Source of the DNA: Actinomycetes bacterium
Lineage (GTDB): Bacteria > Actinomycetota > Acidimicrobiia > Acidimicrobiales > Microtrichaceae
Assembly: GCA_023423475.1 (NCBI GenBank)
Contig: JAFAFN010000496.1
Location: 1-20,314 of the forward strand
Direction: 5' to 3'
DNA length: 20,314 bases
Under the pieces are notes generated by a model that was given only the letters and a program-made list of their open reading frames with translations, had not been told where the DNA came from and did not search any database. Numbering within the stretch: position 1 is the stretch's first letter; each line of letters begins with the position of its first letter. Of the stretch, positions 1-8,381 are shown piece after piece. Both the position numbers and the translations under genes were made by a program.

Positions 1-2008
1 CGTTGAGCAGGCCCTCGGCCTCGCCGCCACCGGGCACGGCGATGCGCTCGTCGCCGCGCACGGCCCACTGGACGGCACCCAGGGGTGCGTCCGGCGCGAT
101 GCCTGCGGCGTCGAGCTGGGCCAGCGCCTCGGACATCGCGACCAGCACCGGGTCGGGGCCCTCCTCGGGAGCGGGTGCGAGTCCTCGCGGCGTACCGAGC
201 GGGTCCCCGAGCTGCCAGTGCTCGGCGAACAATCCGCCACCCGCGCGCCAGGTCTGGTCGTCGAAACCGCCCATGAACTCTCGCCAGAGCACCACGCCGA
301 CCGAGTCGAGCGATGCGGACCGGTCCCAGGACGCCAGGATGTCGCCGGCGGCACGGAGACCGGGGTCCTCGGAGGAGCGACAGCGCTCGACCACCGCGTC
401 GACGAGCAGCTCCGCGCTGAGGCAGCGGTTGTCGAACATGGCGGCATCGACCGCTGCGAGCGTGACGCCGCCCTCGGCCGCCAGCGCGCCGGCGACACGC
501 AGGTTCTGACGGGTCCGGAGGCTCCGGGGAGTCCGCTCCAGGCCGCAGAGCACCGGGTAGCCCTCGAGTCGGAGCTCGGGGTGGCTCAGCCAGTGCGAGT
601 CGTTCGCGTTGACCACGACGTCGCGCACCGCCAGCTCGGGCAGTCCGTCGGGGGCGACCAGGCCGGGGGAGCGTGCGCCCGGGTCGACCACCCACTCGTC
701 GTCCGGCTCGGTCCCGTCGAGCACCGCGATGCGGTTCTGGAACGCCAGCGCGGCGATCAGGTCCTCGTCGAGGCGGCGCAGGAATCGCTGATTCGCAGCG
801 TCGGACAGGGCAGGTGTCGCCGAGGCGTCGCTGTACCAGGCCGCTCCCGAGCGGTCGGCCGCCAGGGTGTTCACCCACGGCATGCCCTTCACCGTGCGGA
901 ACACGCCGCGCAGCTCGTCGATGGTGGTCGCCCGGCACATGCCGAGGAACTGCTCGAGCACGACGGTGTTGTCGATGTTCGCGTCGCGGTAGCTGAACGC
1001 CGTGTCGAGGCCCCAGCCGAGCAACGGCATGTTCAGCATCGGGCCGTGGTGGGTGCGCCAGAGCTCGCGCTCGACCGGAGCGACCTGTCCGTCGGTGAGC
1101 ACGTCGACGGACACGGTCCGCGACGTCATGTCGAGCTCCCGGTCGCCGTGGCGGTAGCGCGTCGGTGCACCCGGGACGAGGCCGAGTTGGTACACGGTGA
1201 AGCGGTGGCCCTTCGAGAACGTGTGGGCCCACGCGAGGCCGTCGTTGAAGCCCATCTGGATGCCCGGTGCACCGAGCAGCGACACGCCGTAGACGTCGAT
1301 CTCGCCGGGGATGGTGAGGTGGCATTCCCAGAAGCGGGCCTCGCCGCCCCAGGGGAAGTGCGGGTTGGCGACGACCAACCCTCCGCCCGACGCGGTGACG
1401 TCGCCACCGAAGGCCCAGCCGTTGCTCGCCGGTGACGGCCCGCCGAGCATGTCGGGCGACGTCGCCTCGTGCGGACCGTCCGGCCCGGGCGCCTGCGCCC
1501 AGCCGATGAGCTGCGCGAGGTTGCGGCCGCTGCCCATGAGCGCGACGTCGCCGAGGTACGCGTAGAGGTCGAGCTCGTCGATGCGTCGGATCCACTCCGC
1601 GCCGCGGCACCAGGTCGGCAGCGTGTCCGCGGCGACCGACTCGTCGACGCGGCGGTTGTAGCCGGCGACGTAGCCGGTGATCAGCTCGCGGATCCACGGC
1701 GGCTGGGCCGCTCGCAGCTGGTCGGCGCGTTCGACGACGCCGAGTGCGAGGTAGCCGAGATCGGACGCGAGGTGGCGGCCCGACGGCCCTGCGCCGTGGA
1801 ACCGGGCGCGCTCGCTGCGGACCTTGACGATCTGGTCCGCGATGGTCGGCAGGTGGTCGCCCGCGATGGCCCAACCCTGTCCGTAGCCGAGCCCAGCCCA
1901 GTCGGACGCCCGGATGTGCGCGACCCCATGGGTGGTGCGGCGGACCTCGGCCTCGTGCTCGGCGTCCCCGATGTCGGCGCCGCCGAGCGTCGTCTCGTTC
2001 GTGGTCAT
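1..2008 (-). CDS. Penicillin-acylase-family N-terminal nucleophile amidohydrolase (PvdQ/AHL-acylase-like), 3' end outside window
   Basis: The reverse strand stays open from an ATG at 2008 to the window edge, giving about 669 residues; the C-terminus is missing. The family is made as a precursor that self-cleaves before a serine, which then hydrolyses an acyl amide such as acyl-homoserine lactone, lipopeptide or penicillin. Visible marks are the nucleophile region SNGWAF (Ser about 195), ANPHFPW (His about 217), LTIPG, and VNAND near residues 466-470, which fits the catalytic Asn. ANPHFPW plus LTIPG is typical of the PvdQ/aculeacin-acylase branch. The start overlaps the stop of the upstream VWA gene by one base (TGATG), suggesting translational coupling. 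No hydrophobic signal peptide is visible at the N-terminus, although relatives are normally exported. The exact substrate cannot be told from sequence. Confidence 0.88.
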   Translation of the reverse strand, partial: MTTNETTLGGADIGDAEHEAEVRRTTHGVAHIRASDWAGLGYGQGWAIAGDHLPTIADQIVKVRSERARFHGAGPSGRHLASDLGYLALGVVERADQLRAAQPPWIRELITGYVAGYNRRVDESVAADTLPTWCRGAEWIRRIDELDLYAYLGDVALMGSGRNLAQLIGWAQAPGPDGPHEATSPDMLGGPSPASNGWAFGGDVTASGGGLVVANPHFPWGGEARFWECHLTIPGEIDVYGVSLLGAPGIQMGFNDGLAWAHTFSKGHRFTVYQLGLVPGAPTRYRHGDRELDMTSRTVSVDVLTDGQVAPVERELWRTHHGPMLNMPLLGWGLDTAFSYRDANIDNTVVLEQFLGMCRATTIDELRGVFRTVKGMPWVNTLAADRSGAAWYSDASATPALSDAANQRFLRRLDEDLIAALAFQNRIAVLDGTEPDDEWVVDPGARSPGLVAPDGLPELAVRDVVVNANDSHWLSHPELRLEGYPVLCGLERTPRSLRTRQNLRVAGALAAEGGVTLAAVDAAMFDNRCLSAELLVDAVVERCRSSEDPGLRAAGDILASWDRSASLDSVGVVLWREFMGGFDDQTWRAGGGLFAEHWQLGDPLGTPRGLAPAPEEGPDPVLVAMSEALAQLDAAGIAPDAPLGAVQWAVRGDERIAVPGGGEAEGLLN

Positions 2009-3843
2009 CAGAAGTTGCTGATCACCGCGGCGAAGACCTGGTTGATGGTCGTGGCGTCACCTGCGGTGTAGGCGGTTGCGTTCGATGCCTCGGCGATCTG
2101 GCGCAGCTCGCGTGGGTCGGCCCCGGAGCCGTAGGCGACGGTGAAGATGCGCACCGGCTTGGAGTTCTCGCCGTCGCTGTTGCCCTTGACGTCCGCGAGG
2201 AGCGCATCGAACTGCTCCCGGTCGTCGGACTGGTCGCCGTCGTCGTTCTCGCCGTCGGTCAGCACGATCACCGCGTTGATCAGCGACGGGTCGTACTGCT
2301 GGAGCATCTGGTCGTAGCTGCTCTGGGTGACCTGGTAGAGCGGCGTGCCGCGGCGGGGGATCAGGTTGTTCACCTGGCGCACGAGGGCCTCTCGGTTCGG
2401 TCCGATCGGTGCGACGGGGGAGAGGTCCTCGACCACCGGCACACCCTCGTCGTCGGTGGTGAAGATGCGAAGGCCGACCAGGTCCTCGGGCTTGAAGTCG
2501 TCGAGGCCGTCGATGACCGCCTGCTTCGCCAGGTCGAGCCGGGTCGGACCGTTCGGGTCGTCGGGGTCGGCGGCCTCGCCCATCGAACCCGACACGTCGA
2601 GCACCAACATGACGCGGGCGCCCTTTCGCTGGGTCGCCCAGGTGTCGAGCAGGTCCACCATGACCTGGCCGCTGGGCACCTCGAGCAGGGTCGATGGCTG
2701 TTCCGGATCGACGCCGTTGGCCGCGACGATCGGCTCCGCGACCTCGACCTCGGGGTTGCCAGGGCGGAAGCCGTACTCGAGCACACGCTCCTGGTTGGCG
2801 GGTCGCTGCACGTACTCCTGGAACTTCTCGGCGGCTTCGCGCTGCTGGTCGGTCACCCACGGTGCGTCCAGGATGAAGAACGGGTTGTCCGAGTAGAGCG
2901 TGCCCTCGGACGGGTAGATCGCGACCAGCGGCGTGCGAGGCGCCCGGGGTTCCTCGCCCTGGGACAGCACGCCATCGGGGTTGCCCTTGTTGTAGTCGAT
3001 GAGCGACTTCTCCTCGACGGCCACGGCGCTCGCGTAGGTCAGCGCCGTGCCACGGCGGTCGGCTCGGAACCAGTTGTTCAGGAACGTCATCGTGATGTCG
3101 CCGTAGTGCACGACCGACGACTCGATGTCGGTGCCGTACTGGACGACCGTTGGGTTGTCGAGGTCCTCGGCGGACAGCCCGGTCGTCTTGCCGGTCGCGG
3201 CGTAGGTCTGGGCGATCAGGGCCGAGAGCCCGGAGGTCGAGAAGTTCGGGTTCGTCTTGCCGAGGCGGAACTCGCCCCACTCGGGATGGCCGTAGTCCGC
3301 CCAGCCGCCCTCGGACTGCGACAGCGCGAGGATGTCCTTCCAGCCGATCGGCGTGTCGGGCCAGCCGAGCGCCTCGGCCATGGGCTGGGGCATCGCGATG
3401 ACCAGCGGTGTGAGCATGAACGATGTCGGGTCGGCGGGCGCCATCGGCGCCTTGCCGTCGTCCTCGAGCCGCTGGTTGAGGATCGTGCCCCACGAGCTCG
3501 ACGCCGGGGACCAGATGACGGGCTCCGGGCCGTCCTCGGCCACGTCCCACCCCTCGGCGAGCGCGCTCATCGCGCCGCCCGACGCCTTGGAGCGGACCTC
3601 GACGTAGATGCACTCGCCGTCGAGCTCCGCGTCGGAGGAGTCGTTGAAGCTGTCCGCGAGGTCGCCCAGCAGGTCGATCTTCTCGGAGCTCACCGCGACG
3701 TCGACCGTGATGCAGTCCCCGCGACGGGGATCGACTCCCTCACCGGAGGTGTCGTCGTCGCCCCCGCCGGTGCAGGCGCCGGCGACGAGTGCTCCCAGCA
3801 CCACCGTCGCGGTGGCGAGTCGTCGCATCGTTCGTCGGCTCAT
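2008..3843 (-). CDS. Lipoprotein with solute-binding-like domain and C-terminal von Willebrand A (MIDAS) domain
   Basis: A 611-residue protein with a basic, hydrophobic leader ending at Cys24 (LVAGAC). This is a somewhat degenerate lipobox, so a lipid anchor is likely but not certain. Residues about 45-370 resemble a type II extracellular solute-binding protein (short motifs such as VIWSPASSSW, FLNNWF, YPSEGTLYSDNPFF). Residues about 408-611 form a VWA domain with a complete metal-binding MIDAS: DVSGS at 416-420, Thr500 in RRGTPLY, and Asp530 in VLTDGEND. The start has GAGGA 4-5 bases upstream. It lies 60 bp after the anchored solute-binding-like gene, and its stop overlaps the acylase start. 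VWA proteins beside AAA+ ATPases often act as a pair in assembling or remodelling complexes. Here the ligand and partner are unknown. Confidence 0.9.
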   Translation of the reverse strand: MSRRTMRRLATATVVLGALVAGACTGGGDDDTSGEGVDPRRGDCITVDVAVSSEKIDLLGDLADSFNDSSDAELDGECIYVEVRSKASGGAMSALAEGWDVAEDGPEPVIWSPASSSWGTILNQRLEDDGKAPMAPADPTSFMLTPLVIAMPQPMAEALGWPDTPIGWKDILALSQSEGGWADYGHPEWGEFRLGKTNPNFSTSGLSALIAQTYAATGKTTGLSAEDLDNPTVVQYGTDIESSVVHYGDITMTFLNNWFRADRRGTALTYASAVAVEEKSLIDYNKGNPDGVLSQGEEPRAPRTPLVAIYPSEGTLYSDNPFFILDAPWVTDQQREAAEKFQEYVQRPANQERVLEYGFRPGNPEVEVAEPIVAANGVDPEQPSTLLEVPSGQVMVDLLDTWATQRKGARVMLVLDVSGSMGEAADPDDPNGPTRLDLAKQAVIDGLDDFKPEDLVGLRIFTTDDEGVPVVEDLSPVAPIGPNREALVRQVNNLIPRRGTPLYQVTQSSYDQMLQQYDPSLINAVIVLTDGENDDGDQSDDREQFDALLADVKGNSDGENSKPVRIFTVAYGSGADPRELRQIAEASNATAYTAGDATTINQVFAAVISNF

Positions 3844-3903
3844 CGTGTCCTCGGTTCGCTCGGGTCGTGTGGCTGTCGGTGGTGTCGCTGTCGCCCGGTC
3901 CGC

Positions 3904-4884
3904 TCACCAGCGGGCGCGTAACGCCTGCAGCACACCGGCGGACGGCAGGCCGTCGTCGTCGGGGAGGGAAGGCGGCTCCTGGGCGCCCTCGGGGGCGCGA
4001 CCGTCGACGCGCCACCCGGCGGTCCGGAGCTGTTCGGTGAGGGCGTCCCGGCCGAGCTCGTCGAGCAGCTCACCTGCGTCCGACCCCGCACGGGGCACGA
4101 GCACGACGTCCGCGGTCACCATGGGCTCAGCGTAGATGGCCTCGTAGGAGCGGGAACCGGCGAGCCGTCGCGAGGTCTCGGCCTCGAGGGCGCCGACGGT
4201 GGTGAACGTGCCCGCCGCGGCGAGTGCTCGGGCGAGCGGTGTCTGGTCGCCGAGCCGCGTGGTCGCACTGAGCCCGGTCAGGTCGTCGAACCAGCCGGCG
4301 AAGTCGGGACCGTCGAGATCGAGCGAGTCGTAGTTCTCGCCCTCGAACCAGCTGTCGGCGGCCGAGGCGAGCACGGTGAGTCCGTCGGCACGCTCGGGTG
4401 TCGGCAGGCCGACGCGCTGGGGCGGCACCTGCCCGCCGACGCAGCGCCAGGTGATCGGCGCGCCGCAGGCCTCCTCGAGTGCAGCCCTGCCGTCGGAGCG
4501 GGTGACGATCATCGCAGGGGAGCGCGCCAGCACCTCTGACGCGTCGTCCAGCACCGGTCGGTCGAGGCCGGCGAAGGCACGGTTGTCGGCGGTGACCTCC
4601 GGCCAGGCGGACGTGGTCAACCACGCGTCCGCGTCGAGCTGCCCCTCCTCGGTCGACAGGCCGTCGGAGGTGGCACCCGACTCGCGCACCTCGACGCGGA
4701 GATCGTCCCGTCCGGCGGCGAGCTGCTCGCAGACGTCCGCGAGGGAGGTGTCGCACACGAGCTGGAGACCGTCATCGCCACCGCCGCTGCCGCCCGACCC
4801 GTCGTCGCCGTCGATGCGGTCACGGAGCAGCACCGCGCCGACGATCATGACCACGGCCACGACGACGGCGATCAGGCGCTTCAC
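3904..4884 (-). CDS. Membrane-anchored extracellular protein, divergent solute-binding-like, unknown function
   Basis: A 326-residue protein starting at a GTG that overlaps the stop of the ATPase gene (GTGA), so the two are probably translationally coupled. Residues about 3-20 are a hydrophobic signal anchor directly after MKR, followed by a Gly/Asp/Ser-rich linker to about residue 38. The rest is presumably outside the membrane. Two cysteine pairs (VCDTSLADVC; and ACGAPITWRC) could form disulfides, which fits an extracellular location. Segments such as DAWLTTSAWPEV, VLARSPAMIV and GLTVLASAADSWF have the feel of a periplasmic-binding-protein fold, similar in style to the N-terminal half of the neighbouring VWA protein. 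I do not recognise a named family. The fold assignment is inference; the gene itself is well supported by coupling and reading-frame length. Confidence 0.85.
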   Translation of the reverse strand: MKRLIAVVVAVVMIVGAVLLRDRIDGDDGSGGSGGGDDGLQLVCDTSLADVCEQLAAGRDDLRVEVRESGATSDGLSTEEGQLDADAWLTTSAWPEVTADNRAFAGLDRPVLDDASEVLARSPAMIVTRSDGRAALEEACGAPITWRCVGGQVPPQRVGLPTPERADGLTVLASAADSWFEGENYDSLDLDGPDFAGWFDDLTGLSATTRLGDQTPLARALAAAGTFTTVGALEAETSRRLAGSRSYEAIYAEPMVTADVVLVPRAGSDAGELLDELGRDALTEQLRTAGWRVDGRAPEGAQEPPSLPDDDGLPSAGVLQALRARW

Positions 4885-6332
4885 GGCGCGACCTGTTCGG
4901 TCGCAGGGACGCCCGAGATGGCGTCGGGGACGTCGTCCGCGGTGAGCGAGGTGAGGTCGGCCTCGGTGTGCTCGTCGAGCCCGACGACCCGCGACGCGTG
5001 GCGGTTGACCGACGCCTCGAAGAGGTTCCGTGCGACGCGGGCGTTGCCGAAGCCCTTGGTGCGGGGCACCGCGTCGAGCACCGCGCGGAACTTGTCGCGG
5101 CCCTCGTCGGTGAGCTCGTAACGCTGCTTCTCGCCGATCGAGGCGACGATGTCCATCAGCTGGTCGGTCTCGTAGTCCGGGAAGTCGATGACGGTGGGGA
5201 AGCGCGAGCGCAGTCCCGGGTTCGTCGACAGGAACGCCTCCATCTCGGCCGGGTAGCCGGCCACCACGAGCACGACGCGGTCGCGGCGGTCCTCCATGAG
5301 CTTCACGATCTGGTCGATCGCCTCTCGACCGAAGTCGTTCTCGTTGCCCCGCGCCAGCGTGTACGCCTCGTCGATGAACAACATGCCCTCGTCGGCCTCG
5401 TCGAACTTCGCGGTGACCAGCGGCGCGGTCTGCCCGACGAACCCGGCGACGAGTCCCGACCGGTCGGTCTCGACGAGGTGTCCTCGCGACACCACGCCGA
5501 GGGTCCGGTAGATCTGCGCGAGGAGCCGTGCGACGGTCGTCTTGCCGGTGCCCGGATTGCCCGTGAAGACCAGATGGTGGCTCGTCTCGAGGATCGGCAG
5601 TCCGCGCTCCGCACGCAGCCGCTGCACGGTGAGGAAGTCGGCGACGAGGTGCACCCGCTCCTTGACGTCATCGAGCCCGATCAGGTCGTCGAGCTCGGCG
5701 AGCAGCTCCTCGAGTGGACGTGGCGGAGGATCGGCGGGCTCGGTCTCGGCGTCGGCCTCGGGTGCCGGTGTTGCCGCTGCGGCGGTGTCGGCTCCGCCGG
5801 TGGGCCCGGTGCGGCCCACCACGGGCTCGACGTCGTCACGGTCGTGCAGCGATGCGAGCAGCCGGCTCCGCAACGCCGAGATCGCCCGGAGCTCGGCGGT
5901 CGCGGTCACCGCGTCGAGCGAGGCGACCACGTGGGCGATGTCGAGTGCCCGGTCGTAGTACCGCTCGGCGAGGTGCGTGCGGTTGCGGCGATCCGCGTCG
6001 ACGAGGATCGCGAACAGGTCCGAGTCCTGGTCCAGCCAGTGCCGCCGGTCCGCCACGATCGAGCTGCCGCGCAGGTCGTCGGGCGTGGCCATGATGAGCT
6101 GGGTGTCGGGCAGCCGGTGGCCGAACGCATCGATCAGGGCGTCGAGCTCGTCGGTGGTGTGGCGCTCGTCCGCGTCGATCATCGCGGTGCACAGATGGAA
6201 CGCCTCGACGGTGACGTCGTTGCGCAGCGCCCCCGCGTCGACATCGTCGAGTCCAGCGGTGGCCTCGGCGAGAGCGGACGAGACGTCCTCGACGAAGCTC
6301 GACACCACGACGTCGAGAGCCCGGTTGCGCAC
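4881..6332 (-). CDS. AAA+ ATPase of the CbbX/SpoVK/EccA type with TerB-like N-terminal domain
   Basis: About 483 residues from the GTG at 6332. Residues 1-165 are helical and acidic; [17 protein letters not shown] recalls the acidic motifs of TerB-like domains, a weak assignment. A Pro/Ala/Glu linker (about 171-205) leads to an AAA+ module: Walker A GNPGTGKT (258-265), Walker B MLFIDEAY (317-324), and NPGLRSRFP with a likely arginine finger. The spacing and [14 protein letters not shown] entry match CbbX/SpoVK/EccA ATPases, which remodel protein complexes. The open frame runs upstream to 6461, but that would overlap the divergent proA start. The GTG at 6332 has TATCCT six bases upstream, as at other leaderless starts in this window. 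It is first gene of the operon with the anchored protein, VWA lipoprotein and acylase. Confidence 0.9.
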   Translation of the reverse strand: MRNRALDVVVSSFVEDVSSALAEATAGLDDVDAGALRNDVTVEAFHLCTAMIDADERHTTDELDALIDAFGHRLPDTQLIMATPDDLRGSSIVADRRHWLDQDSDLFAILVDADRRNRTHLAERYYDRALDIAHVVASLDAVTATAELRAISALRSRLLASLHDRDDVEPVVGRTGPTGGADTAAAATPAPEADAETEPADPPPRPLEELLAELDDLIGLDDVKERVHLVADFLTVQRLRAERGLPILETSHHLVFTGNPGTGKTTVARLLAQIYRTLGVVSRGHLVETDRSGLVAGFVGQTAPLVTAKFDEADEGMLFIDEAYTLARGNENDFGREAIDQIVKLMEDRRDRVVLVVAGYPAEMEAFLSTNPGLRSRFPTVIDFPDYETDQLMDIVASIGEKQRYELTDEGRDKFRAVLDAVPRTKGFGNARVARNLFEASVNRHASRVVGLDEHTEADLTSLTADDVPDAISGVPATEQVAP

Positions 6333-6338
6333 GGGCCG

Positions 6339-6344
6339 AGGATA
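6339..6344 (-). promoter_or_regulatory. -10 box of leaderless promoter for the AAA+ operon
   Basis: TATCCT reads on the minus strand and ends six bases before the GTG at 6332. This spacing puts the transcription start at the start codon. No convincing -35 box is visible. The intergenic region shared with proA is only 80 bp. Confidence 0.6.
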
Positions 6345-6398
6345 TCGGCGCCCGGGGCCGGTGCCCGGCACGCCCCCGTCGACGACGTCGCGACCCGG

Positions 6399-6404
6399 TA
6401 GCCT
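6399..6404 (+). promoter_or_regulatory. -10 box for proA
   Basis: TAGCCT lies eight bases before the GTG start of proA, so the message is probably leaderless or nearly so. No ribosome binding site is seen in the short interval. Confidence 0.55.
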
Positions 6405-6412
6405 CGCGGGTC

Positions 6413-7660
6413 GTGAGCACGACCCCCATCCCCGAACTCGCACGTCGGGCCAAGGCCGCATCGCGCGCCATGGCGACGGCGTCGACCGACCAGAAGAACG
6501 AGGCCCTGCTGGCGGCGGCCGACCTGCTCGAGGCTCGATCCGCCGAGGTCATCGAGGCCAACGGGCTCGACGTCGAGGCCGCTCGTGCCGCCGGCATCGC
6601 CGAAGGCCTGATCGACCGACTCCGCCTGGACGAGTCGCGCATCGCCGGCATGGCCGGAGGATTGCGCCAGGTGGCCACCCTGCCGGATCCGGTGGGCGAG
6701 GTGCTCGACGGCTGGGTGCGCCCCAACGGCCTGCGGATCACACGGGTCCGAGTGCCCCTCGGCGTCATCGCGATCATCTACGAATCCCGCCCCAACGTGA
6801 CCTCGGACGCGGCGGCGCTGTGCCTCAAGTCGGGCAACGCCGCCTTCCTCCGTGGCTCCTCGACGGCGATCCACTCGAACACGGCGATCGCCGGTGTGCT
6901 GCGTGAGGCCGTCACCAAGGCCGGCCTGCCCGAGGACGCCGTGGTGCTCGTCGAGGACACCTCGCGGGAAGCGGCGGTCGAGTTCATGCAGCAGCGAGGA
7001 CTCGTCGACTGCCTGATCCCACGCGGTGGCGCCAACCTGATCGCCACGATCCTCGACAACGCGACCGTCCCGGTCGTGATCGACGGCGACGGCAACTGCC
7101 ACGTGTACGTCGACGCCGCGGCGGATCTGGCGATGGCCGAGGAGATCATCGTCAACGCGAAGACCCAGCGTCCGTCGGTGTGCAACGCGGCGGAGAACCT
7201 GGTGCTGCACGCCGACATCGCCGAGGAGTTCCTCCGCCGTGTCGACGAGCCGCTCGCGTCGGTCGAGCTCGTCGGCGACGAGCGCGCCCGAGCGGTCCTG
7301 CCGCGCATCGCCGAGGCGACCGAGGACGACTTCGCCTCGGAGTTCCTCGACCTGAAGTTGGCCGTGCGCGTCGTCGACTCCCTCGACGAGGCGATCGTGC
7401 ACGTCAACGACCACTCCTCGGGTCATTCCGAGGCGATCGTCACCGGCGACATCGCCGCGGCGGACCGGTTCCTCAACGAGGTCGACGCCGCCGCGGTGCT
7501 GCTGAACGCCTCGACGCGCTTCGTCGACGGCGAGGAGTTCGGCTTCGGCGCCGAGATCGGCATCTCGACCCAGAAGCTGCACGCTCGCGGCCCCATGGGG
7601 CTGACGCAGCTCACCACGGCCAAGTACGTGGTGCGCGGCGACGGCCAGACCCGCGGCTGA
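6413..7660 (+). CDS. proA: Glutamate-5-semialdehyde dehydrogenase (gamma-glutamyl phosphate reductase)
   Basis: A 415-residue protein, the usual length for ProA, which reduces gamma-glutamyl phosphate to glutamate semialdehyde with NADPH in cytoplasmic proline synthesis. Recognisable motifs are [20 protein letters not shown] (122-141), [18 protein letters not shown], and the catalytic cysteine in [11 protein letters not shown] (Cys257). The C-terminal part has [15 protein letters not shown] and [20 protein letters not shown], both ProA signatures. The GTG start is supported by the -10 box eight bases upstream. The partner kinase gene proB is not in the window. The gene converges on greA with 16 bp between the stops and no clear terminator in the gap. 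Confidence 0.97.
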   Translation: MSTTPIPELARRAKAASRAMATASTDQKNEALLAAADLLEARSAEVIEANGLDVEAARAAGIAEGLIDRLRLDESRIAGMAGGLRQVATLPDPVGEVLDGWVRPNGLRITRVRVPLGVIAIIYESRPNVTSDAAALCLKSGNAAFLRGSSTAIHSNTAIAGVLREAVTKAGLPEDAVVLVEDTSREAAVEFMQQRGLVDCLIPRGGANLIATILDNATVPVVIDGDGNCHVYVDAAADLAMAEEIIVNAKTQRPSVCNAAENLVLHADIAEEFLRRVDEPLASVELVGDERARAVLPRIAEATEDDFASEFLDLKLAVRVVDSLDEAIVHVNDHSSGHSEAIVTGDIAAADRFLNEVDAAAVLLNASTRFVDGEEFGFGAEIGISTQKLHARGPMGLTQLTTAKYVVRGDGQTRG

Positions 7661-7676
7661 TCCGCCCGCGGCCGAG

Positions 7677-8138
7677 TTACTCGATCGTCACGACGACGAC
7701 CGTGAGCTCGCCGCCGGGTGAGGAGTAGGTGACGCTGTCGTCGACGGCGGCGCCGATGACGGCCTCGCCGAGCGGCGAGGTGGGGGAGATGACCAGCAGG
7801 TCCTCCTTGCGCTCCTCGATCGATCCGATCAGGTAGCGGTCCTCGTCGCCGTCGTCGTCCCGCAGGGTCACGATCGAGCCCGCCCGGACCACGTTCGAAC
7901 CGCTGGCGTCGACGATCACGCAGTTCTCGAGGATGCCGAAGAGCTGCGCGACACGCGCCTCCATCTTCGCCTTCTCCTCCTTGGCGGCGTGGTACTCGGC
8001 GTTCTCCTTCAGGTCGCCGTGCTCGCGGGCACGTTCGATCCGGTCGGCCAGCTCGATGCGTCCGTGCGTCCGGAGCTGTTCCAGCTCGGCGGTGAGTCGG
8101 TCGTGGGCGGCCTGGGAGAGCTCGTGGGTCTGCGCCAT
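7677..8138 (-). CDS. greA: Transcription elongation factor GreA
   Basis: 153 residues, slightly shorter than the usual 158. GreA enters the secondary channel of RNA polymerase and stimulates cleavage of backtracked RNA. The N-terminal coiled coil carries the acidic tip in HGDLKENAEYHAAKE, with Asp42 and Glu45 being the residues that act at the polymerase active site. The C-terminal FKBP-like domain includes ISPTSPLGEAVIGA and a final Val-rich strand. The ATG at 8138 has TATCCT six bases upstream on the minus strand. It is convergent with proA and divergent from the leuB leader. Confidence 0.96.
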   Translation of the reverse strand: MAQTHELSQAAHDRLTAELEQLRTHGRIELADRIERAREHGDLKENAEYHAAKEEKAKMEARVAQLFGILENCVIVDASGSNVVRAGSIVTLRDDDGDEDRYLIGSIEERKEDLLVISPTSPLGEAVIGAAVDDSVTYSSPGGELTVVVVTIE

Positions 8139-8144
8139 GCGCTC

Positions 8145-8150
8145 AGGATA
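8145..8150 (-). promoter_or_regulatory. -10 box of leaderless greA promoter
   Basis: TATCCT on the minus strand, six bases before the greA ATG. It has the same hexamer and spacing as the box in front of the AAA+ operon and the one upstream of the L,D-transpeptidase. Confidence 0.6.
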
Positions 8151-8211
8151 GATGTCGGAGCGACCCGGGCGGTCCGGAGCAGCGCCACGAAAGGGGGACC
8201 GGGCGCCCGGC

Positions 8212-8220
8212 TGGTATCAT
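8212..8220 (+). promoter_or_regulatory. Extended -10 promoter of the leuB-ilvE-cimA leader
   Basis: TGGTATCAT is an extended -10 element (TGN plus TATCAT) ending seven bases before the leader-peptide ATG at 8228. There is no good -35 box; a perfect palindrome, CCGGGCGCCCGG (8199-8210), sits directly upstream instead. Transcription should start at or next to the leader ATG. Confidence 0.65.
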
Positions 8221-8227
8221 TCGCGCC

Positions 8228-8266
8228 ATGTCGTGTCTCGACACCCGGGTAACGATCATTCGATAG
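8228..8266 (+). CDS. Leader peptide of the branched-chain amino acid operon (12 aa)
   Basis: ATG to TAG, encoding [12 protein letters not shown]. It is too short to be found by length, but three things support it: the extended -10 box seven bases upstream, its position just before a terminator-like hairpin, and its enrichment in branched-chain codons (Leu4, Val8, Ile10, Ile11) in front of genes that make leucine, isoleucine and valine. Leader peptides rich in Ile/Val/Leu codons are the established sensor in attenuation of ilv and leu operons, including ilvBNC of corynebacteria. The stop codon is overlapped by the first base pairs of a strong hairpin (8265-8289). The peptide is likely leaderless and probably has no function of its own. 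Confidence 0.72.
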   Translation: MSCLDTRVTIIR

Positions 8267-8289
8267 CGCGAGCCGGTCCGGTTCGCGCT
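8265..8289 (+). promoter_or_regulatory. Leader hairpin overlapping the leader-peptide stop codon
   Basis: AGCGCGAGCCG pairs with CGGTTCGCGCT across a three-base loop, about 11 pairs with one G-T. It begins in the TAG stop of the leader peptide and ends five bases before the terminator-like hairpin. A translating ribosome at the end of the leader would open it, so it is a natural pause or switch element. Confidence 0.6.
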
Positions 8290-8293
8290 CCTC

Positions 8294-8323
8294 GCCGTCC
8301 ACCCACGTGGGCGGCTTTCTTTT
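8294..8323 (+). terminator. Attenuator-type intrinsic terminator upstream of leuB
   Basis: GCCGTCCAC pairs with GTGGGCGGC (nine pairs with one T-G, loop CCAC), followed at once by TTTCTTTT. T-tracts are rare in this GC-rich sequence, which makes this one stand out. It lies between the leader peptide and leuB, pointing along the operon, so it must be conditional for leuB to be expressed. Confidence 0.75.
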
Positions 8324-8381
8324 GTCCCGTCCTACGTCGACCGGTCCCACGCCGGCACAACCTGCAGGAGCACCCCCGAAG

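Noticed and set aside
218..1435. 405-codon plus-strand frame in the acylase region
   Set aside because: Antisense shadow. The minus strand is open for 2 kb with penicillin-acylase motifs throughout.
4968..6401. 477-codon plus-strand frame opposite the AAA+ gene
   Set aside because: Antisense shadow. The minus strand carries clear Walker A and B motifs.
6333..6461. Longer AAA+ start at 6461
   Set aside because: It would overlap the divergent proA coding region and its promoter. The added residues are Pro/Gly/Arg-rich, and the GTG at 6332 has a well-placed -10 box.
7661..7676. Possible terminator between convergent proA and greA
   Set aside because: CCGCGG palindromes are present, but there is no T-tract and only 16 bp are free. 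It cannot be distinguished from GC-rich background.
8307..8381. Upstream in-frame start for leuB at 8307
   Set aside because: It begins inside the terminator hairpin, encodes no LeuB-like residues, and the ATG at 8382 has a good ribosome binding site.
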